From positions 1 through 41,509 of the IMG/VR virus record IMGVR_UViG_3300042542_001960: a stretch of 41,509 bases of DNA. One strand, 5' to 3'. Below are positions 6,108 to 12,306 of this stretch, piece by piece. Source of the DNA: a virus. A program made the position numbers and the translations under genes. The notes under the pieces were generated by a model. It saw nothing but the letters and a program-made list of their open reading frames with translations. It was not told where the DNA came from and did not search any database. How positions within the stretch are numbered: position 1 is the stretch's first letter; each line of letters begins with the position of its first letter.

Positions 6108-8360
6108 TTATTTGTTTCTCTGAATGATCCCCAGATAGGAGATCAAAGTTTCTGTGGCTGAAGACTTATACTTCTTCGTCCATTGAGTATCGTTGTTCCA
6201 ATGGCTACGGCTAAGCGTAGCCCAACGAACCATCGGCCAACCCCGCAGCAAGACATCGGAGTGATGCTTGACTGTGAGTTCGTCGTCTGGTTTGAAGGAC
6301 TCGAGTGTCTTGCTAGACATCAACTCCTTCAGCCCGAACCGTTCGGGTTGCTGGATGAGGTAAGCTAGGCTGACGACTTGGCTGGAATACTTGGTGTCCA
6401 ACAACTCAACTACCTTCTTGGCTGGGTGTTGGACTGGCAGACCAGAAGCACGGATTGCTTTAGGCAAGTCGCCGTTCTTCCAATGGTCGTCATTCAACCA
6501 AGCGTAGCCGTCGAAGATGGCTCGCTCCTCACCGTTGCACAAGTTGAACTCGAGCCGACGCCAGACCAGTTCGCCCAAGGCTTGGTTGTCCTTGAACATA
6601 AGGGTCATAGCATTCTGCAAGGCAGTATCAAACCAAGAGCCATCGTCGGGTAGCTTCTCGCCTTTCTTCTTGGCGAGTATCCTACCCTTGAATAGCTTGG
6701 CTAGGGTCAACTCCTGCACCAGCTTCTTGAGATTGCGGTTGTCGAGGAGAGGACTTGTCGGTTCGAACTTCTCAATCTCAACCCACCAATCATCATCGGT
6801 GTATTCTCCATCGAACATCTTCCAATGATCAGACTCCTTGCTTGCGTGTCCCGTCATATCCATATCCAACTCGAATGTCTTGCCCTTGGTGTGCTTGGCA
6901 TTCTTGTCGTAGGACTGACCGCCACCGACCGTATTGGCAGGAGGCTCGGGCAATGTGTTGTAGTCCACATACTTGATCTTGGCTAGCTCCTTGTGAGTCT
7001 TGCATAGATCATCCCAATCCTTCTTGCAGGTGATCACATAGACGGTTGCGTTCTCCTTGATGTGGCCGTTGGCATACGCAAACTTGAGTCTGCCAGTACG
7101 GAAGTGCTTCTTGTCGGGGACAAGATATACTTCGACATATCGGTTGACCATAATGGAGTGAGGAGATTCCTGGCGGAGTCTGTTCTTACCCCAGTTACGC
7201 CAACCGCATAGCGTCACGGACAAGTCGGGGTGTACAACCTTCGACCCATCCTTTGTCACCATTGGCAGTTCAACGATGCCATCTACCTTCTGTCCCTTCC
7301 ATAGCACCTTGTTCTTGATCTTCTTGAGCAGGTTTTCCATCCGACTATCGTGATGGTAGCTCCGACTCTTGAAGATGTTGGCTTCGATGCAAGCATCCCA
7401 CCAAGTTGGTGCGGACTGGATACGACTCTCGACTACCCGTGCCAAGCTATCGATCACCTTCTTAACCTCGGCGGTCAATCGCTTGACGGTCATCGGAGTG
7501 TACATCAGAGCCTCACGGCTTGGTGCAACCTGCAATCCACCAACCTCGATGTCGAAGGTGATGCCAAGATTAGTGGCTACTCCCAGATCATCGGGCAACT
7601 TGAATGAGTTGTAGTTGATCGGGTATCTGACATCGCCCATCACAACATAGGAGTGTGTGTCCTCGTTGGGGTCTGTTATCTGCCAGTTATCTTCCTTAAG
7701 CACGATGGATTGCGGTACGAGGTTGATGTCCCGATACTCGTCGGCTGTTGCATTGCTCACCGTGGGTTTGACACGGAAGACATTGAACACCTCGACTGCG
7801 GTACTTCTGAACCGCTCCACATCGTTGGCCTTGACGGGTAGCTTGACCTCGACGCCGTTGGGTTCGTCCGTCTCGGACTCTTCCAAGGTATCGAAGGACG
7901 GCACACCGAACTCGTCCTTGAAGCATACCAGTACCCACTTCTTACCACCCTTGATGCAGGTGATAGTCCATTGGTCGGTGTACGCGGCCGGTGCTTTACA
8001 GCCCAGACCGAAGCCACCAGTATACTCATTGCTGGTGGACTTGTATTCACCAGACGAGCCATAGCTTGCCATCAGCTTGCCGAACTCGTCGATGTCTAAG
8101 CCTAGTCCCTCATCCTTGATGATGAAGGTCGGCCCCGATGTGCTGGGGAATGTCACCTTGATGGGCGACTTGTTCCCGCTTGCCTTGTGGGATTCGTTGG
8201 CATTGACGGACAGCTCACGGATTACCGCCTTGATTGGGTCGGCATACAGACCAGACAAGATGCCCATGATGTGGGCACGATTGGCTAGGTTGACCGTGAA
8301 CTGTGCTCGCTTGCCAAGGGTCTTCGCCACGGGGTTAAACCTTGACTGCGTTGTTATCAT
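6108..8360 (-). CDS. rIIA-like: rIIA-like protein with GHKL ATPase fold, 750 aa
   Basis: The N-terminal 200 residues form a GHKL (Bergerat) ATP-binding domain: N box ELSVNANES (49-57), G1 box IKDEGLGL (81-88) and G2 box GGFGLGCKAP (115-124). The length and the adjacent rIIB-like gene fit T4 rIIA. The rest is a long alpha/beta region with no recognised motif. It probably acts at the cell membrane with its partner and affects lysis timing or exclusion of other phages, by analogy with T4. The ATG has AGAAAGGA upstream and overlaps the previous gene by 26 bases. Confidence 0.88.
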   Translation of the reverse strand: MITTQSRFNPVAKTLGKRAQFTVNLANRAHIMGILSGLYADPIKAVIRELSVNANESHKASGNKSPIKVTFPSTSGPTFIIKDEGLGLDIDEFGKLMASYGSSGEYKSTSNEYTGGFGLGCKAPAAYTDQWTITCIKGGKKWVLVCFKDEFGVPSFDTLEESETDEPNGVEVKLPVKANDVERFRSTAVEVFNVFRVKPTVSNATADEYRDINLVPQSIVLKEDNWQITDPNEDTHSYVVMGDVRYPINYNSFKLPDDLGVATNLGITFDIEVGGLQVAPSREALMYTPMTVKRLTAEVKKVIDSLARVVESRIQSAPTWWDACIEANIFKSRSYHHDSRMENLLKKIKNKVLWKGQKVDGIVELPMVTKDGSKVVHPDLSVTLCGWRNWGKNRLRQESPHSIMVNRYVEVYLVPDKKHFRTGRLKFAYANGHIKENATVYVITCKKDWDDLCKTHKELAKIKYVDYNTLPEPPANTVGGGQSYDKNAKHTKGKTFELDMDMTGHASKESDHWKMFDGEYTDDDWWVEIEKFEPTSPLLDNRNLKKLVQELTLAKLFKGRILAKKKGEKLPDDGSWFDTALQNAMTLMFKDNQALGELVWRRLEFNLCNGEERAIFDGYAWLNDDHWKNGDLPKAIRASGLPVQHPAKKVVELLDTKYSSQVVSLAYLIQQPERFGLKELMSSKTLESFKPDDELTVKHHSDVLLRGWPMVRWATLSRSHWNNDTQWTKKYKSSATETLISYLGIIQRNK

Positions 8361-8562
8361 TCACTTTGTCCTTTCTTGTTAGGGTTACAGTCCAGAGTGA
8401 TACGCCTTCGGCTTTTTCCCAGAAGCGTATGCGAGTCATATCTGGTTCGGCTTCGTAGATACTCGGATACAGACGATCAGAGACCAGCACATTGTCCTTA
8501 TCGAACAATGCGTAGCCATCCCACTTCCGTATCGACTCGTGTACCTTTACTCCCTTACTCAT
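8335..8562 (-). CDS. Hypothetical protein, 75 aa
   Basis: A small protein starting MSKGVKVHESIRKWDGYALFDKD. It looks beta-rich in the first half. It overlaps the rIIA-like gene at its 3' end and its own ATG overlaps the previous stop as ATGA, so it is translated as part of the same unit. No family is recognised. Confidence 0.7.
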   Translation of the reverse strand: MSKGVKVHESIRKWDGYALFDKDNVLVSDRLYPSIYEAEPDMTRIRFWEKAEGVSLWTVTLTRKDKVNDNNAVKV

Positions 8563-8879
8563 CCGAGTGTGGGGAGTAAGCTGGATAAGAACTTGGGGAA
8601 GGACTTCTCCACCTTACAGTTGCTCACCAAGGACTCTGCATCGTGGATGCCACGAGCCTTGAGTTCCCCGATCAGCTTGGTCATTGAGATGTCAGACCTT
8701 GAGCCTTGGCTGGCCGTGATCTGCCACTTGAGACCTTGGAAGTGCGTGACTCCCCGACTCTCGAGTGCCGTCTTGAACACGGGGATGATGCTCTCTCGGA
8801 GCTTCTCCGCATTCAACTTGGTCTGGTTGTATTCGCCGAATAGGTCTACCTGTTCAGCCGTATATATTAGTTTGCTCAT
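8559..8879 (-). CDS. Hypothetical protein, 106 aa
   Basis: A soluble, mainly helical protein starting MSKLIYTAEQVDLFGEYNQTK. It begins a new group of genes after the hairpin at 8907-8924, with a very good ribosome binding site (AAAGGAGGACACAATG). The leader shares the 13-base string CAACCAATAAAAG with that of the gene at 10429-10674. No family is recognised. Confidence 0.75.
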   Translation of the reverse strand: MSKLIYTAEQVDLFGEYNQTKLNAEKLRESIIPVFKTALESRGVTHFQGLKWQITASQGSRSDISMTKLIGELKARGIHDAESLVSNCKVEKSFPKFLSSLLPTLG

Positions 8880-8906
8880 TGTGTCCTCCTTTTATTGGTT
8901 GGTGTA

Positions 8907-8924
8907 CCCCACCTAACGGCGGGG
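8907..8924 (-). other. Small intergenic RNA hairpin
   Basis: In minus-sense RNA, CCCCGCC pairs with GGUGGGG around a 4-base loop, with one G-U wobble. It starts four bases after the stop of the 47-aa gene and is followed by a shared leader and a strong ribosome binding site. No U-tract follows, so it may be a processing or stability element rather than a terminator. Confidence 0.45.
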
Positions 8925-8928
8925 AAAT

Positions 8929-9072
8929 CTATGCGTCTGCGTCTTCTCTTGGGGCGTAGTCGCCAGTCTGATTCTCGTAATCCTCTCGGTCGAGTTTCTC
9001 AGCCCGCTCCTCGTCCCACTTGCATTGCTCACGCAAGTCCTTCTCATACTCTTCGTCTGGGTCGGTGCTCAT
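8929..9072 (-). CDS. Small acidic protein, 47 aa
   Basis: The ATG at 9072 (MSTDPDEEYEKDLREQ) follows an AGAGGAAG ribosome binding site. The protein is very acidic and probably helical or disordered, in contrast to the very basic 35-aa protein encoded just before it. Such a protein could mimic DNA or bind a basic partner, but nothing proves this. The ATG overlaps the stop of the upstream micro-gene. Confidence 0.65.
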   Translation of the reverse strand: MSTDPDEEYEKDLREQCKWDEERAEKLDREDYENQTGDYAPREDADA

Positions 9073-9176
9073 AGTTTCTTCCTCTTTCTTTGTTGTTTCT
9101 TTGCGAGTTGAACTAGTATCTCGCCGAGAGTATCCAAGATATCTCGACTGAGCCGTCGCTGTTTGGCCTTGGTCAT
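9069..9176 (-). CDS. Micro-gene, basic 35-aa protein
   Basis: This 35-codon frame fills the gap between its neighbours: its ATG overlaps the upstream stop as ATGA and its TGA overlaps the ATG of the next gene. The product (MTKAKQRRLSRDILDTLGEI...) is a basic, amphipathic helix-like peptide ending in RKRKKL. The exact overlaps at both ends are the main evidence that it is real. It could bind nucleic acid or a membrane. Confidence 0.6.
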   Translation of the reverse strand: MTKAKQRRLSRDILDTLGEILVQLAKKQQRKRKKL

Positions 9177-9424
9177 ATATCAAACTCCATCTGCTGGGCG
9201 ACTGGTTCAATCTGATAGCCGTATGCCCAGTTGCCAGACGCTAGGTCGAACACGCAACCACCCTTCTCGGCCACGGGTATGGATTCCACGGGGTCTCCAT
9301 ACTTCCCGCCGTCGGGGCACTTGTCGATGTTCACTACCTTGGTCTGCTTCCAGCCATCAGTTCCGAACGAACCCCGCCACCAGACGAGGTCACCTTTTCG
9401 GATTGTCATTGGTTTGAGTGTCAT
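9173..9424 (-). CDS. Hypothetical protein, 83 aa
   Basis: I start at the ATG at 9424 (MTLKPMTIRKGDLVWWRGSFG) because GGAGGTG lies just upstream. The sequence is rich in beta-type segments (GDLVWWRG, TKVVNID, VFDLASGNWAYGYQI), suggesting a small SH3-like or barrel fold. The start overlaps the upstream stop by 4 bases. No family is recognised. Confidence 0.7.
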   Translation of the reverse strand: MTLKPMTIRKGDLVWWRGSFGTDGWKQTKVVNIDKCPDGGKYGDPVESIPVAEKGGCVFDLASGNWAYGYQIEPVAQQMEFDI

Positions 9425-9609
9425 TTCACCTCCACAAACTCGGCAACCCCGCAACGGTTTCCGTTAAGGTCGACGAGTTTTTCGGGGACGAATCCAGAGG
9501 CCATCGAGGCGGATACTTCACCGAGGATTCTGGATATCTCGGCAAACATTCCGTTCTCCTCAAAGGCTTGGTTGCCCGTCTGAATTTCGATCTTGAACTT
9601 GTGTTTCAT
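9421..9609 (-). CDS. Hypothetical protein, 62 aa
   Basis: A small protein starting MKHKFKIEIQTGNQAFEENG with a strong ribosome binding site (AAAAGGAGAAG). The pattern of a first beta strand, a helix (MFAEISRILGEV) and two later strands is common in small phage proteins. It overlaps the end of a candidate upstream micro-gene by 50 bases and the next gene by ATGA. Function unknown. Confidence 0.75.
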   Translation of the reverse strand: MKHKFKIEIQTGNQAFEENGMFAEISRILGEVSASMASGFVPEKLVDLNGNRCGVAEFVEVK

Positions 9610-9703
9610 TGTTCTTCTCCTTTTGGTATTCGACCAGCACGGAGTATAGAATCTCCTGCCAGTCGTCGATTGCTTTGTCTATCTTTGATTTGGGATGCTT
9701 CAC
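9560..9703 (-). CDS. Candidate micro-gene, 47 aa, GTG start
   Basis: A GTG overlapping the upstream stop as GTGA opens a 47-codon frame (MKHPKSKIDKAIDDWQEILY...). The first 32 residues look like a normal helical protein. The frame then runs 50 bases into the next gene in another phase, which is a large overlap for this region and lowers confidence. If not real, this stretch is a 90-base untranslated gap. Confidence 0.45.
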   Translation of the reverse strand: MKHPKSKIDKAIDDWQEILYSVLVEYQKEKNNETQVQDRNSDGQPSL

Positions 9704-9825
9704 AGATCAACTCCGGACTTCTTCAACAGCCAAACTGCTCCGAAGCTAAGTAGGATGCACGGCACGACCCATTGGCCGATCTTCCAGAACACGAGTGCCA
9801 GGAATACGGCGTTCTCGGCCGTCAT
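9700..9825 (-). CDS. Micro-gene, single-span membrane protein, 41 aa
   Basis: An ATG that overlaps the previous gene's stop as ATGA opens a 41-codon frame. Residues about 5-35 are strongly hydrophobic (ENAVFLALVFWK, WVVPCILLSFGAVWLL) and the tail is KKSGVDL, so it should be an inner-membrane peptide. The overlap and the membrane pattern support a real gene. Holin-like or superinfection-related roles are possible but unproven. Confidence 0.65.
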   Translation of the reverse strand: MTAENAVFLALVFWKIGQWVVPCILLSFGAVWLLKKSGVDL

Positions 9826-10061
9826 TTACGCCTACCTACTTGGATGTTGGAGTTGCGATTCTCGAACCGAGTCCGATGATACCGCTTCTCCACGACTGCT
9901 TCGATGATGGCTTCGCAAGCACGGTGGAATCTCTTGGACTTCCGTGCCACATCGCCATTGATTCCACGGATGCATTTCACATCCACGCTGTCCCGTCTGC
10001 CCGTTAGCTTGTCCCAATCTTGGGGACGCTTTATCGGGTCAAGTATGATGTCTTGTTCCAT
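9822..10061 (-). CDS. Hypothetical basic protein, 79 aa
   Basis: A basic protein starting MEQDIILDPIKRPQDWDKLTGRRD, rich in Arg, Lys and His, with a central helix (RACEAIIEAVVEKRYHRTRF). A very good ribosome binding site (AAAGGAGG) precedes the ATG. It may bind nucleic acid, judged only from composition. No family is recognised. Confidence 0.7.
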   Translation of the reverse strand: MEQDIILDPIKRPQDWDKLTGRRDSVDVKCIRGINGDVARKSKRFHRACEAIIEAVVEKRYHRTRFENRNSNIQVGRRK

Positions 10062-10074
10062 ATAGCCTCCTTTG

Positions 10075-10200
10075 TTATTGGCCTCCGAGAAAGAGGAATC
10101 CTTTTCCCCTTACGCAAAGGCCACGCTTCTCCATCTTCCTTAGGTAGAGTTCGAGTCTTATGCCCCGAACCCACCCAAGTATAATCTTGTGTAGTTTCAT
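10075..10200 (-). CDS. Micro-gene, basic 41-aa protein
   Basis: A 41-codon frame with a strong ribosome binding site (GGAGG 6 bases before the ATG) fills the gap between two recognised genes. The product (MKLHKIILGWVRGIRLELYL...) is a basic, amphipathic peptide with alternating hydrophobic and Arg/Lys residues, and may sit on a membrane surface. Function unknown. Confidence 0.6.
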   Translation of the reverse strand: MKLHKIILGWVRGIRLELYLRKMEKRGLCVRGKGFLFLGGQ

Positions 10201-10213
10201 TTGACTCCTCCGA

Positions 10214-10447
10214 TTAAACCGCTCGCCCGCCAGCAAACAATACATTTCTTAGTACGGATTGTTGGCCTTTACGATTGGTGATCTTCTTGTGGCGTTCAAA
10301 ATCCTCGGGGTTCTTGAACACTTGGATTGTGCCTCCCGTTTTATGGTCGAAGACGAGAGACCCCCGATACCTTTCGACATCGGGGAGTCTCGTCGCCTTT
10401 CTATAACCTATCGGGAAAGCTGGATAGGTTACGACCCTGGCGTCCAT
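10214..10447 (-). CDS. Hypothetical basic protein, 77 aa
   Basis: A small basic protein starting MDARVVTYPAFPIGYRKATRL. The middle looks like two strands and a helix (GSLVFDHKTGGTIQVFKNPEDFERHKK). The start overlaps the preceding gene by 19 bases. No family is recognised. Confidence 0.65.
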   Translation of the reverse strand: MDARVVTYPAFPIGYRKATRLPDVERYRGSLVFDHKTGGTIQVFKNPEDFERHKKITNRKGQQSVLRNVLFAGGRAV

Positions 10448-10674
10448 GTGACGGACAGCTTATCCAGCTCGGCCTGCGTCGGCATCTCGTACCGAATCTT
10501 CACACCGAAGTCCGAGGCACGGGCGTTGACCATCCGCAGGTCGGCGTTGTACTCGTGCATCGCTTGAGCCTTGGCGAAGTTGGGAAGCCTTGCAGGTGTT
10601 CCCTCGTATCCATTCTTGAGTCGGGCGGTATATGATACCACTCCGAGGTTATTGGTTTGAGCTATCACTTTCAT
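10429..10674 (-). CDS. Hypothetical protein, 81 aa
   Basis: A small protein starting MKVIAQTNNLGVVSYTARLKNGYEG. The leader carries the string CAACCAATAAAAG followed by AAAGAGG, close to the leaders of the genes at 8559 and 5243. It is the first gene after the structured non-coding stretch at 10675-10919, so it probably opens a transcription or processing unit. Function unknown. Confidence 0.7.
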   Translation of the reverse strand: MKVIAQTNNLGVVSYTARLKNGYEGTPARLPNFAKAQAMHEYNADLRMVNARASDFGVKIRYEMPTQAELDKLSVTWTPGS

Positions 10675-10919
10675 TATGTACCTCTTTCTTTTATTGGTTG
10701 TTGTTTGTTACCCGTCACCTAGCGATGAAGGGTGAACGATGCAGGTGGTAGAACTAGCTACCCAACCCCACATATGCTCAGTTACCCCGATTGCAGTCGG
10801 AGATACCTGAGACTCCATACCTCGCCTAAATTAACGACCAAGCTATGGACTGCACACCATAGCTCGAATCTCTAGGGTCCTAGGATGTTAGTGTTGTGGT
10901 GGCCTGCACCGTTCACCGT
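10675..10919 (-). other. Non-coding intergenic stretch with several stem-loops
   Basis: No convincing gene is present on either strand. In minus-sense RNA the best stem is CGAGCUAUGG with CCAUAGCUUG (10839-10866), 10 pairs with one G-U and an 8-base loop. A nested pair of stems (CTCAG/CTGAG enclosing CCGA/TCGG) and a GGTAG/CTACC stem also occur. No tRNA T-loop was seen. It may be a structured leader, a small RNA or a termination region. Confidence 0.45.
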
Positions 10920-11063
10920 TCACCGATCATATCGGATTATGGATACATCGTCCCGATCTTCGCTCCAACCTTTCTCTTTCAAGAAAGATTCAGCTCGTTC
11001 GAGATTCTCGAAGCTTTTCACAATATAGTTATTGCGAACGACAAACCATTTTTGTTTAAGCAT
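10920..11063 (-). CDS. Small hypothetical protein, 47 aa
   Basis: A 47-codon frame with an AAGGAG ribosome binding site 6 bases before its ATG. The product (MLKQKWFVVRNNYIVKSFEN...) has the strand-helix-strand look of small phage proteins: FVVRNNYIVKSF, then a helix ERAESFLKEKGW, then VSIIRY. It starts back-to-back with the plus-strand small-terminase-like gene, 33 bases away. Function unknown. Confidence 0.7.
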   Translation of the reverse strand: MLKQKWFVVRNNYIVKSFENLERAESFLKEKGWSEDRDDVSIIRYDR

Positions 11064-11096
11064 TGTGTTCTCCTTTCAGTTAGTTATATAGTACTT
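11064..11096. promoter_or_regulatory. Short divergent intergenic region
   Basis: Only 33 bases separate two genes that point away from each other. The stretch carries the minus-strand ribosome binding site and an AT-rich core (TTAGTTATATAGTA) that could hold a -10 element. No clear -35 box is visible, so promoter assignment is tentative. Confidence 0.3.
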
Positions 11097-11579
11097 GTGC
11101 CCAAGAAGTTGGATGTAGATTGGAAAGCCATAGAAGGTTTATACACTATGGGGATGAAGCCAGACGCAATAGCCCACACATATAACCTTAACATTCAATC
11201 ACTTCGAACGAGGATTAAAAGGGGTCAATGGAGGGTTCAAAAGGATGCACTAAGGGCTCAAAAAGAGGTCATAGTGACCCAAGAGCGGGCTCAGATGGTC
11301 GCCAATGCTGGCACCGCCTATCAACAAAGGCTGACAAAGCACGTCGAAGCGGGGCTCGCCGTTCTCGACGACAATCTGCCCACCACCCGCCCCGAAGTCT
11401 CCCAACATTTTGATGCGTTGGGTAAGGTGGATAAGATTGCCGTTCGAGCCTATGGTTTGGAGTCCACAGTCCACGGTTCTCAGTCCACCACCCTCAATCT
11501 AAATCTTTTGCGTGTGGATGCAACACCTTGCACCGCAGAGACTTCCGTGAAAAAGGCGGAAGTGATTGATGTGCAGTGA
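11097..11579 (+). CDS. terS-like: Probable small terminase subunit (HTH protein), 160 aa
   Basis: The N-terminal 45 residues fit the helix-turn-helix of small terminase subunits: DWKAIEGLYTMGMKPDAIAHTYNL followed by SLRTRIKRGQW, the usual 'layer, spacer, recognition helix, then R-x-W' arrangement. The rest is helical with a charged tail, suiting oligomerisation and contact with the large subunit. I start at the GTG at 11097 so as to keep the conserved DWKAIEGLY lead; an ATG at 11151 has a better ribosome binding site but would cut the domain. The gene is the only plus-strand gene in its area and lies about 14 kb from the large terminase. A transcription regulator is the main alternative. Confidence 0.6.
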   Translation: MPKKLDVDWKAIEGLYTMGMKPDAIAHTYNLNIQSLRTRIKRGQWRVQKDALRAQKEVIVTQERAQMVANAGTAYQQRLTKHVEAGLAVLDDNLPTTRPEVSQHFDALGKVDKIAVRAYGLESTVHGSQSTTLNLNLLRVDATPCTAETSVKKAEVIDVQ

Positions 11580-11604
11580 GTTGCTACTCGGTTTAATACA
11601 ATGA

Positions 11605-11772
11605 CTATTGTGCGACTTTTCGTAAGCGTAGCCATTCCTCGGTTGTTCCTCGGAAAGTGATTACTGACTTCACTCGTTTTGGTTTGGGGTTGCGGAAGCC
11701 AACTCCCAAGTTATTGCATATTGTATTGATGTTAGAACGATAGCGACTCATCATAGCTAGGTTAGTTTTCAT
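11605..11772 (-). CDS. Small basic protein, 55 aa
   Basis: A 55-codon frame preceded by AAAGAAAGGTTCA. The product (MKTNLAMMSRYRSNINTICN...) is strongly basic with a RNPKPKRVK stretch and ends in a short helix (TTEEWLRLRKVAQ). Composition suits nucleic-acid binding. It is convergent with the small-terminase-like gene, whose stop lies 25 bases away. No family is recognised. Confidence 0.6.
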   Translation of the reverse strand: MKTNLAMMSRYRSNINTICNNLGVGFRNPKPKRVKSVITFRGTTEEWLRLRKVAQ

Positions 11773-11808
11773 TGAACCTTTCTTTCTCCGCCTGTTAGCG
11801 GTGTCGAA

Positions 11809-11829
11809 GCGGGGGTGATTAGCCCCCGC
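11809..11829 (-). other. GC-rich intergenic hairpin
   Basis: A perfect 7-base-pair stem (GCGGGGG with CCCCCGC) with a 7-base loop lies between the genes at 11605 and 11857. No U-tract follows on either strand, so it is not a standard terminator. It may limit read-through or stabilise an RNA end. Confidence 0.45.
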
Positions 11830-11856
11830 CTCGGTAACCGTTAACCCTTGGTAGGA

Positions 11857-12306
11857 TTAGCTGGCGATGTCGATCGCCTTGGTCTCCATCTTAGCCTTGA
11901 GGGTACGATAGGCCGTCTTTTCGTCCTCGGTAAGATTGGAGTAGCCCTCGGGCAACTTCTCCTCTTTGACCTTGGCCTTGGGTACTACCTTGCGAATATA
12001 GGAGACGGACATCCGCCTCACTCCATTCTCGTCGGTATTGACCGAGACCTTATCGAACACTAGGCCGTTCTTATCCTCCATCCGAGTGATAAGTAACCGC
12101 CCGTTGCCGTTGGTCTCGTTGCAGTGTGCCGAGTGTTTCTTCACCCGCTCCTCGTGGGTGGAGTTGTCGTTGGTCAATCCTTCTGATTCGCAGAAGGCTT
12201 TGAATTTCAACGCCCCGCCGTAAGTCCTCGTTTCCGAGTTCTTATAGGTGCGGGTTGCCAATGCGTTGGCGGGATTAATCAATGCGAGTGTAGTATCTGT
12301 ATTCAT
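11857..12306 (-). CDS. Hypothetical protein, 149 aa
   Basis: A soluble protein starting MNTDTTLALINPANALATRTYKNSE, with a strong ribosome binding site (AAAAAGGAGAAAC). Residues 30-100 are mixed charged; the C-terminus (VPKAKVKEEKLPEGYSNLTEDEKTAYRTLKAKM) is helical and charged. It is the first gene downstream of the long repeat-bearing non-coding region, so a role in replication or early control is possible but only inferred from position. Confidence 0.7.
   Translation of the reverse strand: MNTDTTLALINPANALATRTYKNSETRTYGGALKFKAFCESEGLTNDNSTHEERVKKHSAHCNETNGNGRLLITRMEDKNGLVFDKVSVNTDENGVRRMSVSYIRKVVPKAKVKEEKLPEGYSNLTEDEKTAYRTLKAKMETKAIDIAS

Noticed and set aside
10700-10900. Possible tRNA in the structured gap
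   Set aside because: There are stems of about tRNA size, but no T-loop of the GTTCRA type and no consistent acceptor stem on either strand.
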